Assembly (NCBI GenBank): GCA_030150505.1
Contig: JASLFS010000028.1
Location: forward strand, 1 to 13,282
Direction: 5' to 3'
Length of the DNA stretch: 13,282 bases
Source of the DNA: Vitreoscilla sp.
Lineage (GTDB): Bacteria > Pseudomonadota > Gammaproteobacteria > Burkholderiales > Neisseriaceae
The notes below the pieces were generated by a model. The model did no database searches. It saw nothing but the letters and a program-made list of their open reading frames with translations, and was not told the DNA's origin. Position numbers and translations under genes: made by a program. Positions 7,829 to 13,282 of the stretch are shown here, in pieces (positions within the stretch are counted from its first letter, which is position 1; each line of letters begins with the position of its first letter).

Positions 7829-9052
7829 ATGAATATTTGGATTATTAATCAATATGCTAGTACGTTAAAAACAGGATTTGGTGGGCGTTGGTATTATCTT
7901 GCCAAAGAAATGGCTGAAATGGGACACCAAGTAAAATTATTTTCATCTGCTAATCATCATCTATTGAAAAATAAACCAGAATTGGGATCAAAAAATATTC
8001 TAGAAGAAAAAATTGAAGGATTCTCTTTTATTTGGTTAAAAACTAAAGACTATGAAAATGCGCATAGTAAGTTAGAAAGATTATATTCTGAATTTCAATT
8101 TAGAAGAATTTTAACATCTTTAGATCATAAATTTGAAGATAGACCAGATATAATTATATATTCATCTCCTTCATTAGTTGGTTATGCTGGTGCATCAATT
8201 TTATCTAAAAAAATTGGATGTAAGATTATATTTGATATAAGAGATTTATGGCCATTGACTTTAATTGAAATGGGGATATCTAAATATCATCCTTTTATCA
8301 TGTATTTAGCTATGTTGGAAAAGAAGGCATATTTAGAATGTGATCATATTATTTCAAATTGGCCATATGCCATTAATTATATTAAGAAGTATGGGGTTCA
8401 AGAAAATAAATTTGATTGGATTCCAAATGGTTTTTCAATATCTGAGTTCTCAGATCCTATTAAATTGGATAAAAACATTGAAAATTTGATTCCAAGTGAT
8501 AAATTTATTATTGGCTATGCTGGAACTTTAGGTCATGCAAATGCATTGAAATCATTTATCGAAGCTGGTTCTCTATTAAAAGAAAATGAAAACATTGTTT
8601 TGATGATTGTAGGATCTGGTAAAGAGAAGCAAGATTTAGTTGATTATGCTGATAAACTAGGATGTTCTAATGTCTTATTTTTAGATAGTGTAACTAAGAA
8701 ACAAGTTCCTAGTTTATTAAGAAATTTTTCAGCTTGTTATGTTGGATTTTTGGACATTAATCTTTATAAGTATGGTAGTTCTTTGACAAAATTACCTGAA
8801 TATTTGGCTAGTGGTAAACCCATTATTTATGCAAGTTCTTCAACTTTTCAGCCAATAGAACAGTATAAAGCAGGAATAACAATCCCAGCTGAAAAGCCAG
8901 ATCTTATATCAAAAGCAATTTTAGAATTGTATAAGCTTGATAATACTTCTCGTAAGGCTATGGGCGATAATGGTAGAGATGCAGCTGTATCTAATTATGA
9001 TTACAAAAAATTAGCTACAAAATTAATTGGTATCATTAATCAAATTGGATGA
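7829..9052 (+). CDS. Glycosyltransferase, GT4 family, WbuB-like
   Basis: A 407-residue GT-B glycosyltransferase of the WbuB-like type, whose studied relatives transfer N-acetylated 6-deoxy or amino sugars in O-antigen and capsule pathways. The N terminus MNIWIINQYAS at 1-11 is followed by GGRWYYLAKEMAEMGHQV at 18-35. IFDIRDLWPLTLIEMG at 134-149 is the characteristic motif of this group. The donor domain has IGYAGTLGHANAL at 228-240, MIVGSGKEK at 259-267, and YKYGSSLTKLPEYLASGKP at 313-331, where K321 and E324 take the place of the E-x7-E region. The ATG at 7829 is preceded by AAAGGTGA, a good ribosome site. It is the glycosyltransferase closest to the initiating transferase gene; such a gene often makes the second linkage, but that is only a guess here. 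Its last bases border the composition change at about 9050. Confidence 0.88.
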   Translation: MNIWIINQYASTLKTGFGGRWYYLAKEMAEMGHQVKLFSSANHHLLKNKPELGSKNILEEKIEGFSFIWLKTKDYENAHSKLERLYSEFQFRRILTSLDHKFEDRPDIIIYSSPSLVGYAGASILSKKIGCKIIFDIRDLWPLTLIEMGISKYHPFIMYLAMLEKKAYLECDHIISNWPYAINYIKKYGVQENKFDWIPNGFSISEFSDPIKLDKNIENLIPSDKFIIGYAGTLGHANALKSFIEAGSLLKENENIVLMIVGSGKEKQDLVDYADKLGCSNVLFLDSVTKKQVPSLLRNFSACYVGFLDINLYKYGSSLTKLPEYLASGKPIIYASSSTFQPIEQYKAGITIPAEKPDLISKAILELYKLDNTSRKAMGDNGRDAAVSNYDYKKLATKLIGIINQIG

Positions 9053-9062
9053 AAGTGTTTTG
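9047..9062 (+). promoter_or_regulatory. Ribosome-binding region and TTG start of the 4-ketoreductase
   Basis: GGA at 9047-9049 and GAAAG at 9051-9055 precede a TTG at 9060-9062. This TTG is the only near-cognate start in frame that gives the standard MKILITG N terminus. The site overlaps the stop codon of the previous glycosyltransferase (9050-9052), so initiation may depend on ribosomes finishing that gene. The purine-rich stretch is a plausible but not strong Shine-Dalgarno sequence. Confidence 0.5.
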
Positions 9063-9998
9063 AAAATTTTAATAACAGGTACTACAGGTTTTGTTGGTAA
9101 TGCATTGGTGGAAAAGCTGAGCTGTGTATACCAGATTATCGCTTTAATACGTACAGAATCTGATACTCTACCAGAAAATATAGAACAAAAAATTACTTCA
9201 AATATTTTTGAAGCTGACTTACCTGCCAATATAGACGTCATTATTCATTTAGCAGGGCGCGCTCATATTCTAAATGAACAAACAACAGACCCATTGAGCG
9301 AATTTCGAAAAGTGAATGTAGAAGGCACTTTACAATTAGCTCGTCAGGCTTTAGACAAAAAAGTAAAACGCTTTATATTTATGAGTTCTATCGGTGTAAA
9401 TGGTTCAGTAACATTACAGCAGCCATTTACAGAAGATGCCCTGCCCCAACCTCATGCAGATTATGCGGTTTCTAAACTCGAAGCCGAACAAGAACTTAAA
9501 AAACTACTTGCTGGGTCGGATACAGAATTAGTCATTATACGTCCCCCATTAGTTTATGCGGCGCATGCACCGGGTAACTTTGCTCGACTGCTTAAATTGG
9601 TTGCAACCAATCTGCCTTTGCCTTTTGCAGGCACAAAAAATAAACGTAGCTTTGTTGCACTTGAAAATTTGGTAGACTTTATTCAAACCTGTATTGAACA
9701 TCCAAATGCAGCCAATCAAACATTTCTAGTAGCAGATCAAAGTCGTATTTCTACACGTGAGCTGGTGCAATACTTAAAGCAGGGCATGGGAAAACCAGCA
9801 CGTTTTATTTATCTCCCACAACCGCTTATGAAATTAGGAGCAGCATGTATTGGCAAATCTAAACTCTATGAGCAGTTATTTGAGTCACTAGAAGTCGATA
9901 CGACCAAAGCTCAGAAGTTGTTGGGTTGGACAGCCCCTCTTACTACCCAGCAAGCCATGCTACAAGCAGGCCGAAACTATTTAAAAATGAAAGAGTAA
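9060..9998 (+). CDS. NAD(P)-dependent 4-ketoreductase, WbpV-like (UDP-D-FucNAc or UDP-D-QuiNAc synthesis)
   Basis: A 312-residue extended short-chain dehydrogenase. In this context it should reduce the 4-keto group of UDP-2-acetamido-2,6-dideoxy-xylo-hexos-4-ulose, the dehydratase product, to UDP-D-FucNAc or UDP-D-QuiNAc. WbpV of Pseudomonas aeruginosa sits beside wbpL and wbpM in the same way; Acinetobacter K-locus papers call such a reductase Fnr. Visible: cofactor loop TGTTGFVG at 6-13, HLAGRAHI at 63-70, catalytic SS at 109-110, Y135-xxx-K139 in YAVSK, RPPLVYAAHAPGNFARLLKL at 161-180, and FVALENLVDFI at 198-208. The best start is a TTG at 9060, giving the family-typical MKILITG with GGA and GAAAG just upstream. 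A TTG at 9027 would overlap the previous gene and add 11 unrelated residues. G+C rises sharply here relative to the preceding gene. C4 stereochemistry of the product cannot be read from sequence. Confidence 0.86.
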   Translation: MKILITGTTGFVGNALVEKLSCVYQIIALIRTESDTLPENIEQKITSNIFEADLPANIDVIIHLAGRAHILNEQTTDPLSEFRKVNVEGTLQLARQALDKKVKRFIFMSSIGVNGSVTLQQPFTEDALPQPHADYAVSKLEAEQELKKLLAGSDTELVIIRPPLVYAAHAPGNFARLLKLVATNLPLPFAGTKNKRSFVALENLVDFIQTCIEHPNAANQTFLVADQSRISTRELVQYLKQGMGKPARFIYLPQPLMKLGAACIGKSKLYEQLFESLEVDTTKAQKLLGWTAPLTTQQAMLQAGRNYLKMKE

Positions 9999-10005
9999 TT
10001 CACGT

Positions 10006-11019
10006 ATGTCAATTTTTGCACTGAGCATCGTATTTTTTATACTGACATTACTATTCACAGGTTATATGCGGCATTACGCCCTAAAGAAAAATATTATAGA
10101 CAATCCCAATGAACGTAGTTCTCACAGTGTACCTACGCCGCGAGGTGGCGGTGTTGCGGTCGTATGTAGCTACTTATTGGCTTTGATTATTTTAATGTAT
10201 AGCCAGCAGCTGACAGTACATATAGGTTTAACCCTCATGGCTGCAGGTTTTGTTATCGCTTTACTTGGTTTTTTAGATGACCATGGACATATTAACTCCA
10301 TGCTGCGTTTAGCCGTACATTTCTTGGTGGCCATTGGCGTGGTGATCAGCTTGGGTGGCTTTAGCGAAGTTACAGCTTTTAATGGTCTGCAACTTGGCTT
10401 TCTCGCCAATATTATTGCAGTGTTATTTTTGGTATGGTTGCTCAATCTATACAACTTTATGGATGGAATTAACGGCATTGCCAGTGTCGAAGCCATTACT
10501 ACTGTCGTTAGTATGGCCATTTTGTATTATGTACTCAATACCACATTAAACTCAGACATACTTTGGTTATTGGCAGCCTGTGTATTTGGCTTTTTACTGT
10601 GGAACTTTCCCAAGGCTAAAATTTTCATGGGCGATGCCTGTAGCGGATTTCTCGGCCTCACTTTGGGTATTTTGGCGCTCATCGCCCTCAAAGAAAATTT
10701 AGCCCTGTTTTGTGCGTGGATCATTTGTCTAGGTGTATTTGTGGTCGATGCAACATATACCCTCATTAAACGCGTGTTGAGTGGCTATAAAATGTATGAT
10801 GCACATCGAAGCCATAGCTATCAAATTTTATCGCGTAAATGCGAGAGTCATACCCTCGTGACGTTGGCGGTTGCTGCGATTAACCTATTGTGGTTATTTC
10901 CTATCGCTTATATAACGGTTACACAAGCATGGGCGTACCCTGAATTGGCAGTACTGATTGCCTATATACCATTGTTAATTGTGGCTATAAAATTCAAGGC
11001 AGGTCATCCCGATGCTTAA
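10006..11019 (+). CDS. Initiating sugar-phosphate transferase, WbpL/WecA (MraY-like) family
   Basis: Polytopic inner-membrane enzyme of 337 residues. It transfers a sugar 1-phosphate, probably D-FucNAc or D-QuiNAc, from UDP to undecaprenyl phosphate and so starts the repeat unit. Family motifs in order: DNPNERSSH at 32-40 with PTPRGGG at 43-49, DD at 91-92 in FLDDHGHI, NLYNFMDGINGIA at 147-159 with N150 and D153, MGDACSGFLG at 208-217, and the cytoplasmic HRSHSYQ at 267-273 that replaces the basic HIHH motif of WecA and is typical of WbpL/WbcO-type enzymes. About ten hydrophobic segments are visible. This is not the small WeeH/ItrA-type transferase that usually accompanies WeeI-WeeJ; Acinetobacter nomenclature calls WbpL-type enzymes ItrB, as far as I recall. 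GAAAGAG precedes the ATG, and the gene overlaps the next one by eight bases. Confidence 0.92.
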   Translation: MSIFALSIVFFILTLLFTGYMRHYALKKNIIDNPNERSSHSVPTPRGGGVAVVCSYLLALIILMYSQQLTVHIGLTLMAAGFVIALLGFLDDHGHINSMLRLAVHFLVAIGVVISLGGFSEVTAFNGLQLGFLANIIAVLFLVWLLNLYNFMDGINGIASVEAITTVVSMAILYYVLNTTLNSDILWLLAACVFGFLLWNFPKAKIFMGDACSGFLGLTLGILALIALKENLALFCAWIICLGVFVVDATYTLIKRVLSGYKMYDAHRSHSYQILSRKCESHTLVTLAVAAINLLWLFPIAYITVTQAWAYPELAVLIAYIPLLIVAIKFKAGHPDA

Positions 11020-11539
11020 TAAACCCAGCTTGTTAATTCTAGGTGCAGGTGGATACGGTTTAGCTGTTGCAGAAGCTGCAGAACTGAGTGGACAATGGCA
11101 AGAGATTATGTTTGCCGATGACCGTTGGCCTGCAACACAGCATGTGGCGGAATATAACATTGTGACAAATATTGCCAATTTAAATCAGTTGCAGAATACG
11201 CAGCTTCAAGCGATTGTGGCAGTAGGTAATAATACATTACGGCAGCAATGGCAACAGACCTTGCGAGCCTTGGGTATAGAATTGACTTCGGTGATTCATC
11301 CTAAAACAGTTGTGAGTCCAACAGCTGACATCGGTCTAGGGGTGAGTGTGATGGCAGGGTGTGTAATTAGTCGTAAAACTGTGATCAACGATGGTGTAAT
11401 TTTAAATATTGGTACATTATTAGATCATGATGTGGTCATTGAGCAATTTGCCCATTTAAGCGTGGGGGTAAAAGTCGCAGGTGGTCAAACTATCGCCGCA
11501 CATTCATTTTTAGAGGTTGGAACCTGTATTCTGCATTAA
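11012..11539 (+). CDS. PglD/WeeI-like sugar N-acetyltransferase, C-terminally truncated, probably a remnant
   Basis: A 175-residue relative of PglD/NeuD/WeeI enzymes, which acetylate the 4-amino group of UDP-4-amino-4,6-dideoxy sugars. The N-terminal nucleotide-sugar domain is intact: LLILGAGGYGLAVAEAAE at 7-24, FADDRWP at 34-40 and AVGNNTLRQQW at 70-80. The beta-helix begins at about 96 (IHPKTVVSPTADIG) and keeps the presumed catalytic H139 in GTLLDHDV and H148 in FAHLSVG. The protein then stops at TCILH. Relatives are about 205-220 residues and continue with further turns that complete the acetyl-CoA site and a closing NPAK-type segment; none of that appears in any frame before the next gene. 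No aminotransferase, needed to make its substrate, is in the window. It keeps a good ribosome site (AAGGCAGG) and overlaps the previous gene by eight bases. I regard it as a probably inactive leftover; a shortened working enzyme cannot be excluded. Confidence 0.8.
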   Translation: MLNKPSLLILGAGGYGLAVAEAAELSGQWQEIMFADDRWPATQHVAEYNIVTNIANLNQLQNTQLQAIVAVGNNTLRQQWQQTLRALGIELTSVIHPKTVVSPTADIGLGVSVMAGCVISRKTVINDGVILNIGTLLDHDVVIEQFAHLSVGVKVAGGQTIAAHSFLEVGTCILH

Positions 11540-11584
11540 AGTAATACGGTGTTTTAAAATTCAAATATTAATAATTGTATATTT
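11540..11584 (+). other. AT-rich 45-base junction between truncated acetyltransferase and gdr
   Basis: This is the longest gap between genes in the window and is almost wholly A and T, unlike the flanking coding sequence, which is near 40-45% G+C. It lies where an aminotransferase gene (weeJ/qhbA type) would stand in the related module. There is no Shine-Dalgarno sequence close to the ATG at 11585. I could not identify a convincing promoter, terminator hairpin or insertion-sequence end in it. It fits a deletion joint, but that is inference. Confidence 0.4.
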
Positions 11585-13282
11585 ATGAAATCCATTATCG
11601 AACCTGCTGTAGAATCTCCCCGCTTAGTCAAACTTGCATTTTTAATGGTGCTGGACTTTTGTGTATTTCCTGTCTTGCTTTGGCTATGTTATGCCATCCG
11701 CCAGTTTGATTTAGGCGCAGAAGTGGTGCCCAACTTGGCTTTTGGTTCGGTATGGGCAAGTGTGATTGCCGTTGTATTGCTGTTTATTTTTGGGGTGTAT
11801 CGTTTTATTGTGCGCACCTACAGCGAACTGTTTATGGTCAAATTGGGGTTGGGTACTTCTTTGACTGTGGCAGGGTTGTATGCGCTGGCTTACTTTACCG
11901 ATGCCTTTATCCCAACCTCTATTCCGCTCATGTTCGGATTTCTCATGTTCGCATGGGTTTGGTTTAGCCGCGGTTTTATTCGCTTTATCGTGCGTTCTTA
12001 TTTACAGGCCGATGTACAAAAAAAACGTGTAGCGATTTATGGTGCAGGCAATGCAGGACAGCAAATTGCAGCAGCGCTATACAATTCCGATGAACACTTA
12101 CCTGTGTTGTTTATTGATGATGATCCCTCACTCACAGGGCAGCAATTAGGACGTTTAAAAGTCTATGATGCAGAAACAGCATTAAAAGTCATGCCGAAAA
12201 AGCATATTGATGAAATTTTGATTGCGTTGCCTTCTGTCGGGCGCATGCGTAAAAGCGAGATCGTCAAATTTTTAGAACCTGCACATATTAAAATTACCGA
12301 AATTCCAGGACTGACCAAACTGGTCGATGGTGAAATTCGCGTATCGGATATTCAGGAAGTCGATATTATTGACTTGCTCGGGCGTGACCCTGTGCCGCCA
12401 GTACCCGAACTGTTGGCTAAAAATATTCAAAACAAAATAGTCTTGGTCACAGGCGCGGGTGGTTCCATTGGTTCTGAACTGTGTCGCCAAATTGTCAAAA
12501 ATAAACCCAAAGCCTTGGTGATTTATGAACTGACCGAATTTGCGTTGTATAGCATTGACAAAGAATTACGCTTAAATAGCGATGTCACGATTATCCCGAT
12601 TTTAGGGTCAGTGCTTGATCAGGCCAAACTAGAAAGGGTGATGGAACAGTATGCAATTCAAACCGTGTACCATGCAGCTGCCTACAAACACGTGCCCTTG
12701 GTAGAATGTAACCCATTGGCAGGTTTGAAAAATAACGCGATTGGGACGGCATTTAGCTTAAATGCAGCAGTCAAAACAGGAGTAGAAACCTTTGTGCTTA
12801 TTTCTACCGATAAAGCCGTGCGTCCGACCAATGTCATGGGGGCGTCTAAACGTATGGCAGAGTTGTATTGTCAAGCCATGGCGGAAGCGCAAGATCAGAC
12901 CCAAATCAGCATTGTCCGCTTTGGGAATGTTTTGGGGTCATCCGGTTCAGTCGTGCCATTATTTAAGCAGCAAATCGCCAAAGGCGGACCGATTACGGTA
13001 ACTCATCCGGATGTGACCCGCTATTTTATGACCATTCCTGAAGCTTCACAGCTGGTGATTCAAGCAGGCGCACTGGGGCAGGGCGGAGACGTTTTCTTGC
13101 TGGATATGGGTGAGCCTGTGCGCATTCAGGACTTGGCGCGACAAATGGTGGCTTTAAGCGGATTAAAAGTGCGTGAGTCTGGATCTGCTAGCGGCGATAT
13201 CGAAATCCAGTATTCTGGCTTGCGTCCAGGTGAAAAACTGTATGAAGAACTGCTGATCGATCAGGAAGATACTGAGATTACT
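11585..13282 (+). CDS. gdr: UDP-GlcNAc 4,6-dehydratase, membrane-anchored (WbpM/PglF/WeeK/Gdr type; 3' end outside window)
   Basis: Large inner-membrane nucleotide-sugar dehydratase; 566 residues are visible and the frame is open to the right edge, with family members usually 600-660. It converts UDP-GlcNAc to UDP-2-acetamido-2,6-dideoxy-xylo-hexos-4-ulose. The N-terminal membrane part has hydrophobic segments at about 17-36, 52-71, 85-104 and 114-127. A first Rossmann-like domain follows (VAIYGAGNAGQQIA at 149-162, DEILIALPS at 209-217). The catalytic domain has the cofactor loop VTGAGGSIGSE at 288-298, HAAAYKHVPLVE at 363-374, ISTDKAVRPTNVMGASKR at 406-423 and RFGNVLGSSGSVVPLF at 445-460. 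As in WbpM and PglF, the usual catalytic tyrosine is M418 in M-xxx-K422, with T408-D409-K410 nearby. RPGEKLYEELL at 547-557 is the typical C-terminal motif. With the upstream ketoreductase and WbpL-like transferase it forms a unit like wbpV-wbpL-wbpM. Confidence 0.95.
   Translation, partial: MKSIIEPAVESPRLVKLAFLMVLDFCVFPVLLWLCYAIRQFDLGAEVVPNLAFGSVWASVIAVVLLFIFGVYRFIVRTYSELFMVKLGLGTSLTVAGLYALAYFTDAFIPTSIPLMFGFLMFAWVWFSRGFIRFIVRSYLQADVQKKRVAIYGAGNAGQQIAAALYNSDEHLPVLFIDDDPSLTGQQLGRLKVYDAETALKVMPKKHIDEILIALPSVGRMRKSEIVKFLEPAHIKITEIPGLTKLVDGEIRVSDIQEVDIIDLLGRDPVPPVPELLAKNIQNKIVLVTGAGGSIGSELCRQIVKNKPKALVIYELTEFALYSIDKELRLNSDVTIIPILGSVLDQAKLERVMEQYAIQTVYHAAAYKHVPLVECNPLAGLKNNAIGTAFSLNAAVKTGVETFVLISTDKAVRPTNVMGASKRMAELYCQAMAEAQDQTQISIVRFGNVLGSSGSVVPLFKQQIAKGGPITVTHPDVTRYFMTIPEASQLVIQAGALGQGGDVFLLDMGEPVRIQDLARQMVALSGLKVRESGSASGDIEIQYSGLRPGEKLYEELLIDQEDTEIT

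Larger units (their letters stand above)
1260..9055. other. AT-rich serotype-specific block, probable recombination cassette
   Basis: Composition changes at both ends. Hand counts of single 60-base lines give 28 G/C at 661-720, 17 at 1261-1320, 18 at 1381-1440, 10 at 4321-4380, then 25 at 12421-12480 and 27 at 12301-12360. The left change falls inside the 3' part of tviC and the right one close to the end of the last glycosyltransferase. The block holds the flippase, polymerase, glycosyltransferases and modifying enzymes, the set that differs between capsule types. Low G+C is usual for such genes in Proteobacteria, and homologous exchange through the flanking better-conserved genes is the normal route. 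Edges are approximate, and no repeats or mobile-element ends were found at them. Confidence 0.6.

Noticed and set aside
10170..10520. Open frame of 116 codons on the minus strand
   Set aside because: It lies wholly antisense to the initiating transferase, whose motifs are complete, has a composition that looks like reverse complement of a membrane protein, and shows no known motif.
11540..11584. Promoter in the AT-rich gap before gdr
   Set aside because: TATATT-like hexamers are expected by chance in such AT-rich DNA, and no well-spaced -35 partner was convincing.
11752..11967. Plus-strand open frame with cysteine-rich translation
   Set aside because: It is an out-of-frame reading of the membrane part of gdr, which is continuous from 11585 to the window edge. 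The frames at 10355-10549 and 12792-13001 are likewise shadows of the initiating transferase and gdr.
12826..12855. Loss of the catalytic tyrosine in the dehydratase (M418 in place of Y)
   Set aside because: Methionine at this place is normal in the large membrane-bound WbpM/PglF dehydratases, so it is a family trait and not damage.
1..13282. Mobile elements, CRISPR arrays, tRNA or rRNA genes
   Set aside because: No transposase motifs, terminal inverted repeats, regularly spaced repeats or RNA gene signatures were seen on either strand; the DNA is almost completely filled by + strand genes.

Overview
The window is a stretch of a Wzx/Wzy-dependent capsular (K) or O-type surface polysaccharide locus, most likely from Acinetobacter. 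Three things point there. The left end carries the UDP-GlcNAc dehydrogenase/C4-epimerase pair (TviB-TviC type, called gna/gne2 in Acinetobacter K loci). The right end carries an acetyltransferase and dehydratase of the WeeI/WeeK (Gdr) type known from Acinetobacter. Base composition is low in G+C, with a very AT-rich serotype-specific centre. The genus is an inference from gene order and composition; no conserved flanking gene such as wza-wzc or galU is in view.

Layout, all on the + strand, with gaps of no more than 45 bases and several overlaps, so probably one operon read from outside the left edge. (1) 1-1465: nucleotide-sugar module making UDP-GalNAcA (end of tviB, complete tviC). (2) 1468-9052: AT-rich variable centre with the Wzx flippase, an ATP-grasp ligase of unknown substrate, the predicted Wzy polymerase, a GT4-type glycosyltransferase, a hexapeptide O-acetyltransferase and two more GT4-type glycosyltransferases. 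(3) 9060-13282: a WbpV-like 4-ketoreductase, a WbpL/WecA-like initiating sugar-phosphate transferase, a C-terminally truncated PglD/WeeI-like acetyltransferase, and a WbpM/PglF/Gdr-like 4,6-dehydratase running off the right edge.

How the genes work together (inferred): Gdr converts UDP-GlcNAc to its 4-keto-6-deoxy form and the reductase makes UDP-D-FucNAc or UDP-D-QuiNAc. The WbpL-like enzyme loads that sugar phosphate on undecaprenyl phosphate. Three glycosyltransferases add further sugars, one probably GalNAcA, giving a tetrasaccharide unit. The acetyltransferase and perhaps the ATP-grasp enzyme decorate it. Wzx flips the lipid-linked unit and Wzy polymerises it.

Most notable points: the ATP-grasp gene between wzx and wzy, a candidate for amide-linking something to the hexuronic acid; and the broken acetyltransferase next to gdr with no aminotransferase, which looks like the scar of an older diacetamido-sugar (WeeH-WeeI-WeeJ-WeeK type) module replaced by a reductase plus WbpL-type module. 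I found no RNA genes, mobile elements, CRISPR arrays, clear promoters or clear terminators, and no gene-free stretch longer than 45 bases.
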